Source of the DNA: Candidatus Methylobacter titanis
GTDB lineage: Bacteria > Pseudomonadota > Gammaproteobacteria > Methylococcales > Methylomonadaceae
Direction of reading: 5' to 3'
DNA: 64,000 bases
Assembly: GCA_029946125.1 (NCBI GenBank)
Contig: JAQSDX010000009.1
Location: 17,941-81,940, forward strand
Shown piece after piece: positions 1-7,008 of the stretch. The position numbers and the translations under genes were made by a program. Positions within the stretch are counted from its first letter, which is position 1. Each line of letters starts with the position of its first letter. Below the pieces are notes generated by a model. It was given only the letters and a program-made list of their open reading frames with translations. It was not told the DNA's origin and did no database searches.

Positions 1-2
1 AC

Positions 3-434
3 ATTCACCCGGATGTGGTTGCCATGACTCTGCTGAAAGACCTCAAGAAAGAGTTCTCCTTATACGAAATTGCAGTGATGACACGCACGGCCGCCGCCAA
101 CTTGATGGGGTTATTCGATCGAGGTCATCTAATGCCCGGTGCCATCGCGGATATCGCCGTCTACAGCCCCCAAGACAACAAGGAAGCCATGTTCGATAGA
201 GCTGCGCTAGTTTTTAAGAATGGCCGTCTCGTGGTGCGTGAAGGTGAAGTGGTAGAGCGCATTCGAGGAACTGCTCAGCAGATTTGTCCAGGCTATGACC
301 CCATCATCGAACGCTCTATCAAAAACCATTTCGACCGATTTTATAGCCTATCCCTGGAAAACTTTACGGTGAACGACGTCGATTTCATCCAACGAGACCA
401 AGAACGTTTCGTTGTGCATGATTGCCGCCGTTAA
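3..434 (+). CDS. fhcA: Formylmethanofuran dehydrogenase subunit A, C-terminal part (gene starts outside the window)
   Basis: This is the C-terminal end of a metal-dependent amidohydrolase-fold subunit of the formyltransferase/hydrolase complex, which makes formate from formyl-tetrahydromethanopterin in methylotrophs. The reading frame is open to the left edge, so the GTG at 15 is an internal codon and not a start. Visible signatures are the SLYEIAVMTRTAAANLMGL stretch and the following DRGHLMPGAIADIAVY segment, where this family ends its amidohydrolase fold. About 143 residues of a protein of roughly 550 are present. The gene ends at TAA and is followed by repeats, so it is probably the last gene of its cluster. 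The family call is by recognition. Confidence 0.8.
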   Translation: MHPDVVAMTLLKDLKKEFSLYEIAVMTRTAAANLMGLFDRGHLMPGAIADIAVYSPQDNKEAMFDRAALVFKNGRLVVREGEVVERIRGTAQQICPGYDPIIERSIKNHFDRFYSLSLENFTVNDVDFIQRDQERFVVHDCRR

Positions 435-480
435 CCATTGACAATTAGAGGTTATTTTTGATGAAAAACACCCCTGTTTT

Positions 481-696
481 CACTCGCCACATCCCTGTGG
501 CTCGCCCTTATGGGCGGCAGAGCCGTGCAAATCGGCCATCCTGCCGATTTGTCACTCGCCACATCCCTGTGGCTCGCCCTTATGGGCGGCAGAGCCTTGC
601 AAATCGGCTATCCTGCCGATTTGTCACTCGCCACATCCCTGTGGCTCGCCCTTATGGGCGGCAGAGCCGTGCAAATCGGCTATCCTGCGGATTTGT
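481..696. repeat. Three tandem 72-bp hairpin-rich repeat units
   Basis: Units start at 481, 553 and 625 and differ at only a few positions. Each unit can form three stems: GCCACA/TGTGGC, GCCC/GGGC around TTAT, and AAATCGGC/GCCGATTT. The last stem has one mismatch in the third copy. The period is a multiple of three, so frames stay open through the array and give spurious repetitive ORFs. It lies between fhcA and bioD and resembles clustered REP-type elements. Confidence 0.9.
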
Positions 697-747
697 CGCC
701 CTGCGGACACATCTTATGCGTCCAAATCCTCTCCCGGAGGAATTGTG

Positions 748-1488
748 ATGGCTAATCCCATTCCCCACGGGTTGTTCGTGACCGGCACTGATACCGGCAT
801 CGGCAAGACCCGCATCACCGCAGCCCTGGCCCGACTGCTCAGCGAGCGTAATCTGATCGTGCGCCCCCGCAAACCGGTGGAATCAGGCTGCCGGCGGGAA
901 GGAGACCGCCTTGTCCCCGAGGACGCCAGAACGCTGCAAGCCGCAGCTCGCTCGGATGAACCTTTGGAGCGCATTTGCCCTTATTCATTCGAACCGGCGT
1001 TATCGCCTGAACGGGCGGCGGCGTTGGCCGGCACGAGCTTAACTTTGGATGAGATACGGGCGGCCTGTCTCCAGGGCGTCGCGGAGAACGACTTCCTGTT
1101 GGTTGAAGGCGCCGGAGGCTTCTATTCCCCGCTCACATCCGGCGTGCTCAACGCCGATTTGGCCGCCGCGTTGTCATTGCCGGTGCTGTTAGTGACGGCG
1201 GACCGGCTAGGCTGCATCGGTCATACCCTGATGGCCGTGGAGGCGATCAATCGACGCGGTTTGGTTCTTGCGGGGGTGGTGTTGAACCGGATTGAAAACC
1301 ACGACGATCCACGCATGAACAACGCGGAAGACCTGTCCCTCTGGCTGGGACAACAGGTGCTCGTGACCGGCCGCTTCGATGATAACGCCACCGATCCCGG
1401 CTGGATGCAGCTTCGTCCGGCGCTGGCAACCCTGGCTGACCGGTTGGCGGGAGGCAACCGGGATTTAATGTCAAAGGAGCTTTCATGA
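748..1488 (+). CDS. bioD: Dethiobiotin synthetase
   Basis: ATP-dependent carboxylase that closes the ureido ring of dethiobiotin from 7,8-diaminononanoate, the penultimate step of biotin synthesis (cytoplasmic). The protein is about 246 residues, normal for the family. It opens with the P-loop FVTGTDTGIGKT, then RPRKPVESGC with the substrate-side lysine region, and VEGAGGFYSPL, the second conserved motif. GGAGG at 736-740 stands 7 nt before the ATG at 748, which favours this start over the GTG at 745. No other bio gene is visible nearby, so the gene is detached from the pathway. It is GC-rich like murF downstream. Confidence 0.85.
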   Translation: MANPIPHGLFVTGTDTGIGKTRITAALARLLSERNLIVRPRKPVESGCRREGDRLVPEDARTLQAAARSDEPLERICPYSFEPALSPERAAALAGTSLTLDEIRAACLQGVAENDFLLVEGAGGFYSPLTSGVLNADLAAALSLPVLLVTADRLGCIGHTLMAVEAINRRGLVLAGVVLNRIENHDDPRMNNAEDLSLWLGQQVLVTGRFDDNATDPGWMQLRPALATLADRLAGGNRDLMSKELS

Positions 1489-1555
1489 ATTTAAATGCCG
1501 TAAGACGGATTCGCGTCAGCAATCCGCCAATCAAAGCAGTTGCGGTGGATTGCCT

Positions 1556-1602
1556 CGGCAACTGCTCCTGCGTTGCTCTACCTCCTTGCATCCATACAGT
1601 TG
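1556..1602. repeat. Dispersed repeat, copy A (CTACCTCC-TGCATCCATGCAG family)
   Basis: The segment reads CGGCAACTGCTCCTGCGTTG, then CTACCTCC, then a slightly altered TGCATCCATACAGTTG. Related copies lie at 24018-24098, inside a STAS gene, and at 50586-50682, after pqqE. The core CTGCATCCATGCAG is palindromic; here it carries changes. This copy sits in the bioD-murF gap. Confidence 0.7.
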
Positions 1603-1612
1603 TAGCGGTGAT

Positions 1613-1670
1613 AAATTCGCCGGGAGCGAATTTACCTTTACCCGAAGGGTGCCGGGCAGGAAAGCCCGGC
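1613..1670. repeat. Pair of perfect short hairpins
   Basis: AAATTCGC (1613-1620) pairs with GCGAATTT (1626-1633), and GCCGGGC (1651-1657) pairs with GCCCGGC (1664-1670). Neither is followed by a T run, so they look like REP-type palindromes more than intrinsic terminators. They lie directly upstream of murF. Confidence 0.6.
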
Positions 1671-1717
1671 ATGAATCCACCCTGCAGCGCATTGAACATT
1701 TACGAGGTGCTGCTGCC

Positions 1718-3073
1718 ATGATCCACGCCCGCTTATCCGATGCCGCCCAATGGTCTGGCGCGGAGCATCTTGGTCAGGATGTTGAATTTTCCGGAATCGC
1801 TATCGATTCGCGCAGGGTAAGCCCCGGTACCCTGTTTGTCGCGCTGAAAGGAGCGCATCACGATGGCCACGATCATCTTGATGAAGCGCATTCCCGTGGG
1901 GCTGTCGCCGCTTTGGTTGCCCGTCCCGTACCGGCGCCCTTGCCGCTCCTGGTCGCAGAGGACACGGTGCCGACCCTGGGGCGGTTGGCGGCCGCCTGGA
2001 GGCGGCAGTTCCAATTGCCGGTGATCGCCGTGCTCGGCAGTAATGGCAAGACTACCGTCAAGGAACTGATTGCCGCGATTTTGCGGCAGCGGTATGGCGA
2101 TGCCGTGCTGGCGACGCAGGGCAACCAGAACAATGCGCTTGGCGTACCGCTGACCCTGTTCCGCCTGGAGCCTTCGCATCGCGCCGCCATCCTTGAATTG
2201 GGCGCCAACGGGCACGGTGAGATTGCACCTCTCGGCGAAATGGCAAAGCCGGATATCGCGGTGATTACCAACGCCGGACTGGATCATCTGGCCGGGTTCG
2301 GCGGGTGCGAGGGTGCCGCCCGCGCCAACGGCGAGGTGTTTTCCGTAATGGCCGGCAACGGCATTGCCGTGCTGAACGGTGACGATGAATGCCTTCCAAT
2401 CTGGCGGCAACAGGCGGGCGAGAGGCTGTGTTTACACTTCGGATTCAAGTCAGGCGCGGATGTGCGGGGCAACTGGCAGCCCCGGTTCGACGGCGGTGAT
2501 TTGATCATCGAGTCGCCGTGGGGCCGGATCCAGACACGTTTGCGCCTCATGGGCAGGCATAACGCCCTGAATGCCTTGGCGGCGGCAGCGGCCTGCCTGG
2601 TGCTGGACATCGAACCGGAAGCGATTGAGGCGGGTTTGGCGGCTGTGCGTCCAGTAGCAGGGCGCCTACAGTCTCGACTTGGTGCGGGTGGTTCGCACAT
2701 CATTGACGATACCTACAATGCCAATCCCTCGTCGCTGGCGGCGGCATTGGACACTTTGGCTACCATGCCGGGCAAAAAAATCCTGGTGCTGGGCGATATG
2801 GCTGAACTGGGCGATGACGCGGATACTTGGCACGACTGGGCCGGACAAGCAGCGCGTGCGGCAGGCGTTGTGGCGCTTTTTGCGGTGGGAAAGAGGGCAC
2901 GCCTTGCCGCTGAAAGTTTTGGAGAAGGCGCCCACCATCTGCCTGACGGCCAGGCCCTGGTTCAAACCTTGCTTCCGCAGCTTCAGCTTGGCGTTAACGT
3001 TTTGGTCAAGGGTTCGCGTTGCATGGCAATGGAAAGTGTTGTCGGGGAACTTTTGCATCCTACTGAGCTTTAG
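1718..3073 (+). CDS. murF: UDP-N-acetylmuramoyl-tripeptide--D-alanyl-D-alanine ligase
   Basis: Cytoplasmic Mur ligase that adds D-Ala-D-Ala to the UDP-MurNAc-tripeptide, completing the peptidoglycan precursor. The protein is about 451 residues. Motifs are an N-terminal GIAIDSRRVSPGTLFVALKG substrate domain, the ATP loop GSNGKTTVKE, the central GRHNALNALAAAAA segment, DDTYNANPSS and the C-terminal LVKGSRCMAMESVV. The ATG at 1718 follows a GAGG (1704-1707); an open extension back to 1550 runs through repeat DNA and is not convincing. No other mur or division gene is adjacent, so this is a stand-alone murF. Whether it is the only copy cannot be seen here. Confidence 0.88.
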   Translation: MIHARLSDAAQWSGAEHLGQDVEFSGIAIDSRRVSPGTLFVALKGAHHDGHDHLDEAHSRGAVAALVARPVPAPLPLLVAEDTVPTLGRLAAAWRRQFQLPVIAVLGSNGKTTVKELIAAILRQRYGDAVLATQGNQNNALGVPLTLFRLEPSHRAAILELGANGHGEIAPLGEMAKPDIAVITNAGLDHLAGFGGCEGAARANGEVFSVMAGNGIAVLNGDDECLPIWRQQAGERLCLHFGFKSGADVRGNWQPRFDGGDLIIESPWGRIQTRLRLMGRHNALNALAAAAACLVLDIEPEAIEAGLAAVRPVAGRLQSRLGAGGSHIIDDTYNANPSSLAAALDTLATMPGKKILVLGDMAELGDDADTWHDWAGQAARAAGVVALFAVGKRARLAAESFGEGAHHLPDGQALVQTLLPQLQLGVNVLVKGSRCMAMESVVGELLHPTEL

Positions 3074-3106
3074 CATTTAGCCTATATTTATTGCGAGGAA
3101 AATGTC

Positions 3107-3565
3107 ATGAAAAAATTTGAATTGCAGATAACATGGCTGACTGCTCACGCCAGAACCCTGTATCGCTTTATTGGTAGAGTGACAGTTGTCATTATTTTGG
3201 GCATCCCAACTTTGTTTCTGTTTGGCGATACCCTGCTGTCGCTGATCGGACATGGTCTCGCGGTGCTCGGACATGGATTGCATTTGCTGTTTGAGGTTTT
3301 TGAAACGATAGTCGGACATTTCCTTGAGGAGGGTTTACATCTACCCAAAAAAACGGCGGAAATTATCTTTTTCTGGAGCAGCTTAGGTGTAGCCATTGGC
3401 TTATCGTGGTATCTTTCGCGCAAGGCGCATAGTGCCGCGCGACGCGCAGTCACCACCATTCAGGAGCGACGGCTTGCACTGGCGGAATCGTCTAAAATCA
3501 TGACTTGGATCAGGTTTGCGCTTATCATCAGTTCACTGAGCGCGACCCTTTATTTTTTCACCTAA
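3107..3565 (+). CDS. Small membrane protein of unknown function upstream of the secretion-like operon
   Basis: This 152-residue protein has three hydrophobic segments: about residues 24-45 (VTVVIILGIPTLFLFGDTLL), 87-103 (IIFFWSSLGVAIGLSWYL) and 135-151 at the C-terminus. A histidine- and glycine-containing amphipathic stretch (LIGHGLAVLGHGLHLLF) lies between the first two. A GAGG stands 8 nt before the ATG. It starts 33 nt after murF and ends 19 nt before the ABC gene, so it is probably co-transcribed with the three transport genes. I do not recognise a family. Confidence 0.65.
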   Translation: MKKFELQITWLTAHARTLYRFIGRVTVVIILGIPTLFLFGDTLLSLIGHGLAVLGHGLHLLFEVFETIVGHFLEEGLHLPKKTAEIIFFWSSLGVAIGLSWYLSRKAHSAARRAVTTIQERRLALAESSKIMTWIRFALIISSLSATLYFFT

Positions 3566-3584
3566 TGCCCGGATTATCATTTAT

Positions 3585-5702
3585 ATGGCTGTTTCCACCG
3601 ACAACAAGCTTAACCCGCAACGTAAGCAGGCCATGCAGACACTGCTCGGTTTTTTGCTGGGGTTGTTAGAATTACAGGCAGAAACTGCCAAGTCATTGGA
3701 TCGCCTTACGCGACTGGATTTAGCTGATGACCTGGATAATCTGTCCGATATCGGCGCTTACATCGGTTTGCGCATGGATCACGTGGCTTTGACTCCAAGC
3801 GCTGCGGCGGAGGCATCGGCTACGCAGACACCGCTGGTAGCGCGCCTTTCAGACGGGCGCGGCTGGCTGGTTGTCTACGGATTTCGTGCCGGCCGGGTGC
3901 GTGTGGCTCTGGTGCAGGGCGAGGTGATTGAGGAACGTCGAATCAAACCTGCTGCCGTAAGGGAACTGCTGGGCTTGCCCGAGGGGAGGTTGGGAGATTG
4001 GTTGCTGGTGCAAGCAAAGGCGCCGCTTAGCGGTGCCGTCAGTCACGATCATCATGCGCATTTGCCGCCGTTACGTCGACTCATCGAACTGATGCGTGCC
4101 GACCATGCCGACCTGTGGCTGGTACTGGGACTGGCGTTGGGCTCCGGCCTACTGGCTTTAGCCTCGCCGATCGCGGTGCAGGCCCTGGTGAACACGGTGG
4201 CAATGAGCGGCATGGGGCAACCCTTGCTGGTGCTGTCAACTATCCTGTTCTTCTTCTTAACGTTTGCCGGTGCGGTGCATGTGCTTCAGTCGTACCTGGT
4301 GGAAATTGTGCAGCGGAGGATCTTTGTGCGCCTGGCGGCGGATCTGGCTTACCGCCTGCCCAGGGTGCGTAGCGATGCCTACGAGCATCACCATGGCCCG
4401 GAACTGGTCAACCGCTTCTTCGACGTACTGACGGTGCAGAAGGCAGGTTCATCCCTGCTTCTGGACGGTTTGAGCACGGCGGTGCAGACTTTAGTCGGCC
4501 TGATCATGCTGGCTTTCTACCATCCTTTTCTATTGGCTTTCGATGTGGTGTTGGTGCTGTCGATCTTCTTCATCATATTTGTGCTGGGACGCGGCGGTGT
4601 CGCCACTGCCATTCAGGAATCGTTATCCAAGTATGCCCTGGTCGCCTGGCTGGAAATCGTCGCCGGCAACATGCAGACCTTCAAATTCAACGGCGGGCCG
4701 GAACTCGCCGCCCAGCGCACCGATGCGCTCGCACTCGCCTATCTGGACGCGAAGCGCACCCATTATCAGATATTGCTGCGCCAGATCGTCGGTTCGGTGA
4801 CCTTGTATGCGATAGCTCAAACGGCCTTGCTCGCCATCGGCGGCTATCTGGTCATCGACGGCCATCTGACCCTCGGACAATTGGTGGCCGCCGAATTGAT
4901 CGTGTCGGCGGCGCTGATCTCGCTGGTCAAGTTCGGCAAGCATCTGGAAGGTTACTATGACCTGATGGCCGGCGCCGACAAGATCGGCCATCTGCTGGAT
5001 TTGCCGCTGGAGCGCGAGCAGGGTGTTGCGCCGGTCATGACCGGGCCGGTCTCGCTTGCGGTACGCGGCTTGTCTTTCGGCTTCGGCGCGAAACAGCCGG
5101 TATTTTCCAACTTCACAATGCAGGTTCAGCCTGGCGAGAGGATCGCCGTGTTCGGCGGTTTCGGTAGCGGTAAAAGCACGCTGGCGGCTCTTTTATGCGG
5201 TCTGCGCCAACCGGGAAAGGGACATATCGAAATAAACGGCGTCGATCTGGGCAACCTGCGCCTGGAAGCACTACGCAACCGGATTGCCGTAGTCGGTCGC
5301 GCGGAGTTCTTCCAGGACAGCCTTCTCGAAAATGTCCGCCTCGGCCGACCTGAACTTAGACAGGATGAGGTGGAGCAGGCGCTGGATGCGGTTGGTCTGC
5401 TGGACGATATTGCCGGTCTCTCTGAGGATGGCCTGGATACCGATATTAGTCCCAGCGGCGCACCTTTGTCCACTGCTCAGGGACGCCTATTGCTGCTCGC
5501 ACGGGCCATTGCCGGACGCCCCGCCTTATTGATTCTGGACGGTATACTTGATGAAATGGACGAAGCAGCACGCCGCCGCCTCGCTCCGGCGCTGTTTGCC
5601 AACGACGCACCCTGGACCCTGCTGGTGCTGACTGCCTCGCCGAACGTCGCCGCTCTGTGCGGACGTACTGTGGAACTGCCAGGAGTTGACGCCCATGCCT
5701 GA
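3585..5702 (+). CDS. Type I secretion-like ABC membrane/ATPase protein with a degenerate ATPase domain
   Basis: The 705-residue protein has the layout of HlyB-type exporters: an N-terminal soluble domain (about 1-165, possibly a C39-like domain without peptidase residues), a transmembrane domain (about 175-445) and a nucleotide-binding domain (about 480-700). Walker A is intact (GGFGSGKST, about residues 525-533). Other motifs are not: the Q-loop glutamine is arginine (VVGRAEF), the signature is LSTAQ instead of LSGGQ, the Walker B glutamate is glycine (LLILDG), and the H-loop histidine is absent (LVLTASPN). ATP binding is plausible but ordinary hydrolysis is doubtful. It overlaps the adaptor gene by 8 nt, and a TolC-type gene follows. 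No substrate gene is visible. Confidence 0.8.
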   Translation: MAVSTDNKLNPQRKQAMQTLLGFLLGLLELQAETAKSLDRLTRLDLADDLDNLSDIGAYIGLRMDHVALTPSAAAEASATQTPLVARLSDGRGWLVVYGFRAGRVRVALVQGEVIEERRIKPAAVRELLGLPEGRLGDWLLVQAKAPLSGAVSHDHHAHLPPLRRLIELMRADHADLWLVLGLALGSGLLALASPIAVQALVNTVAMSGMGQPLLVLSTILFFFLTFAGAVHVLQSYLVEIVQRRIFVRLAADLAYRLPRVRSDAYEHHHGPELVNRFFDVLTVQKAGSSLLLDGLSTAVQTLVGLIMLAFYHPFLLAFDVVLVLSIFFIIFVLGRGGVATAIQESLSKYALVAWLEIVAGNMQTFKFNGGPELAAQRTDALALAYLDAKRTHYQILLRQIVGSVTLYAIAQTALLAIGGYLVIDGHLTLGQLVAAELIVSAALISLVKFGKHLEGYYDLMAGADKIGHLLDLPLEREQGVAPVMTGPVSLAVRGLSFGFGAKQPVFSNFTMQVQPGERIAVFGGFGSGKSTLAALLCGLRQPGKGHIEINGVDLGNLRLEALRNRIAVVGRAEFFQDSLLENVRLGRPELRQDEVEQALDAVGLLDDIAGLSEDGLDTDISPSGAPLSTAQGRLLLLARAIAGRPALLILDGILDEMDEAARRRLAPALFANDAPWTLLVLTASPNVAALCGRTVELPGVDAHA

Positions 5703-7005
5703 ACTGCGTTCTCGCCTTTCCGCCCTCTCCACCGCACGCACACCGCGCCTGATCAGCACACTGGCGCAAGCCTGCCTGTGGCTGTTCTTGGCTACGCCGC
5801 CGGCTTTGCTGTTGACACCCTGGCAACAAACCATCAACGGCACCGGACGGGTCGTAGCCTTTGCGCCCCTCGAACGCCAGCAGACCGTGGAAGCGCCGGT
5901 TTCCGGACGCATCGTGCAATGGCAGGTGCGTGAGGGCGCCAGGGTCAAGGCTGGCGATGTGTTAATGGAAATAGCCGATGTCGATCCAGAACAGCTCGAA
6001 CGCCTGAGTCGTCAGACTGACGCCGCCGTCGCCAAACTGGCGGCCAAGGAAGAAGAGCTGCGCGCTTACCGGTTGCAAATCGACAATCTGATCACCACCC
6101 GGGATTTGCAGGCCGCCACCGCCCAATACCGGCTGGATGTCGCTCGCCAGCGGGCGCTTTCAGCCGGCGAGGCGATAGCTTCAGCGCGGGCAACCCTGGA
6201 TGCGGCAGCCGTTCAGACAGGGCGCTTGCAACGTTTGCTGGGTGACGGCCTGGTGTCGAAGCGTGACTTCGAGGTCGCCGAGCGTGACGGCATCGTCGCC
6301 CGGCGCAGCCTGAACAGCGCCCAGGCGGCGCTGAACGCAGCGCAGGCCGAACAGGGTGCCGCTGAAGCGGAGATCGGGCGCATCCGCGCCGATGCCCAGG
6401 CACGCATCGACTCCACCAGCGCTTCAGCGAACAAGACCCTGAGCGAACTGGAAGACAGCCGGGGCAGCCTGCTCAAGAGTGAGATTGACCTGTCGCGTCA
6501 ACAATCCCAAGTAGTGAAGGCGCCGCGGGACGGCAGTATCTTGCGCCTTGTAGCCAATCCGCAAAGCGATATTGTCAAACAGGGCGATCCTTTGCTGGTT
6601 CTGGTGCCGGATACTGACATTAAGGCTGTAGAGCTGTGGGTGAGTGGCATCGATGCGGTACTCATCACACCCGGTCGCCATGCACGCCTGCAATTCGAGG
6701 GCTGGCCGGCCATGCAATTCGAAGGCTGGTCGGAACTGGCGGTTGGCACTTTCGGCGGCACCGTCGCCTTCGTGGACTCCACCGACGACGGCAAGGGCAA
6801 GTTCCGTGTGCTCGTCGTCCCGGACCAAGCCGACCAACCCTGGCCGTCGCCGCGCTTCCTGCGCCAGGGCGTACGCGTCCAGGGCTGGGTATTGTTGAAC
6901 CGGGTCACGATGGGCTATGAACTCTGGCGTAAATTGAATGCCTTCCCACCGGAATTGACGCAGGACAAACCGCCAACTGACTTGTATAACCAAAAGTTGA
7001 AATAA
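5695..7005 (+). CDS. HlyD-family membrane fusion (periplasmic adaptor) protein
   Basis: Adaptor linking an inner-membrane exporter to an outer-membrane channel. The 436-residue protein has one N-terminal membrane segment (about 23-45), a biotinyl-lipoyl half motif (VEAPVSGRIVQWQVREGARVK), a long alanine-rich coiled coil (about 105-265), the second lipoyl half (VVKAPRDGSILRL) and a beta-barrel C-terminal part. AGGAG at 5681-5685 is 9 nt before the ATG at 5695, better than the TTG at 5686. The 8-nt overlap with the ABC gene suggests coupled translation. A short internal duplication, LQFEGWPAMQFEGW, lies near residue 340. Confidence 0.85.
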   Translation: MPELRSRLSALSTARTPRLISTLAQACLWLFLATPPALLLTPWQQTINGTGRVVAFAPLERQQTVEAPVSGRIVQWQVREGARVKAGDVLMEIADVDPEQLERLSRQTDAAVAKLAAKEEELRAYRLQIDNLITTRDLQAATAQYRLDVARQRALSAGEAIASARATLDAAAVQTGRLQRLLGDGLVSKRDFEVAERDGIVARRSLNSAQAALNAAQAEQGAAEAEIGRIRADAQARIDSTSASANKTLSELEDSRGSLLKSEIDLSRQQSQVVKAPRDGSILRLVANPQSDIVKQGDPLLVLVPDTDIKAVELWVSGIDAVLITPGRHARLQFEGWPAMQFEGWSELAVGTFGGTVAFVDSTDDGKGKFRVLVVPDQADQPWPSPRFLRQGVRVQGWVLLNRVTMGYELWRKLNAFPPELTQDKPPTDLYNQKLK

Positions 7006-7008
7006 TCA

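Noticed and set aside
481..696. CRISPR array
   Set aside because: Units are directly abutting with no unique spacers, and each has internal hairpins. This is a tandem repeat.
458..748. ORF of 96 codons with RHIPVARPYGRQS repeats
   Set aside because: It is the translation of the 72-bp hairpin repeats; the period is a multiple of three, so frames remain open by structure. No independent coding signal.
1485..1721. 78-codon ORF overlapping the bioD stop
   Set aside because: Runs through dispersed repeat and hairpins; the murF start with its ribosome site explains the end of this region better.
2666..3076. 136-codon antisense ORF within murF
   Set aside because: Fully antisense to conserved murF sequence, with no start signal; a shadow of GC-rich coding DNA.
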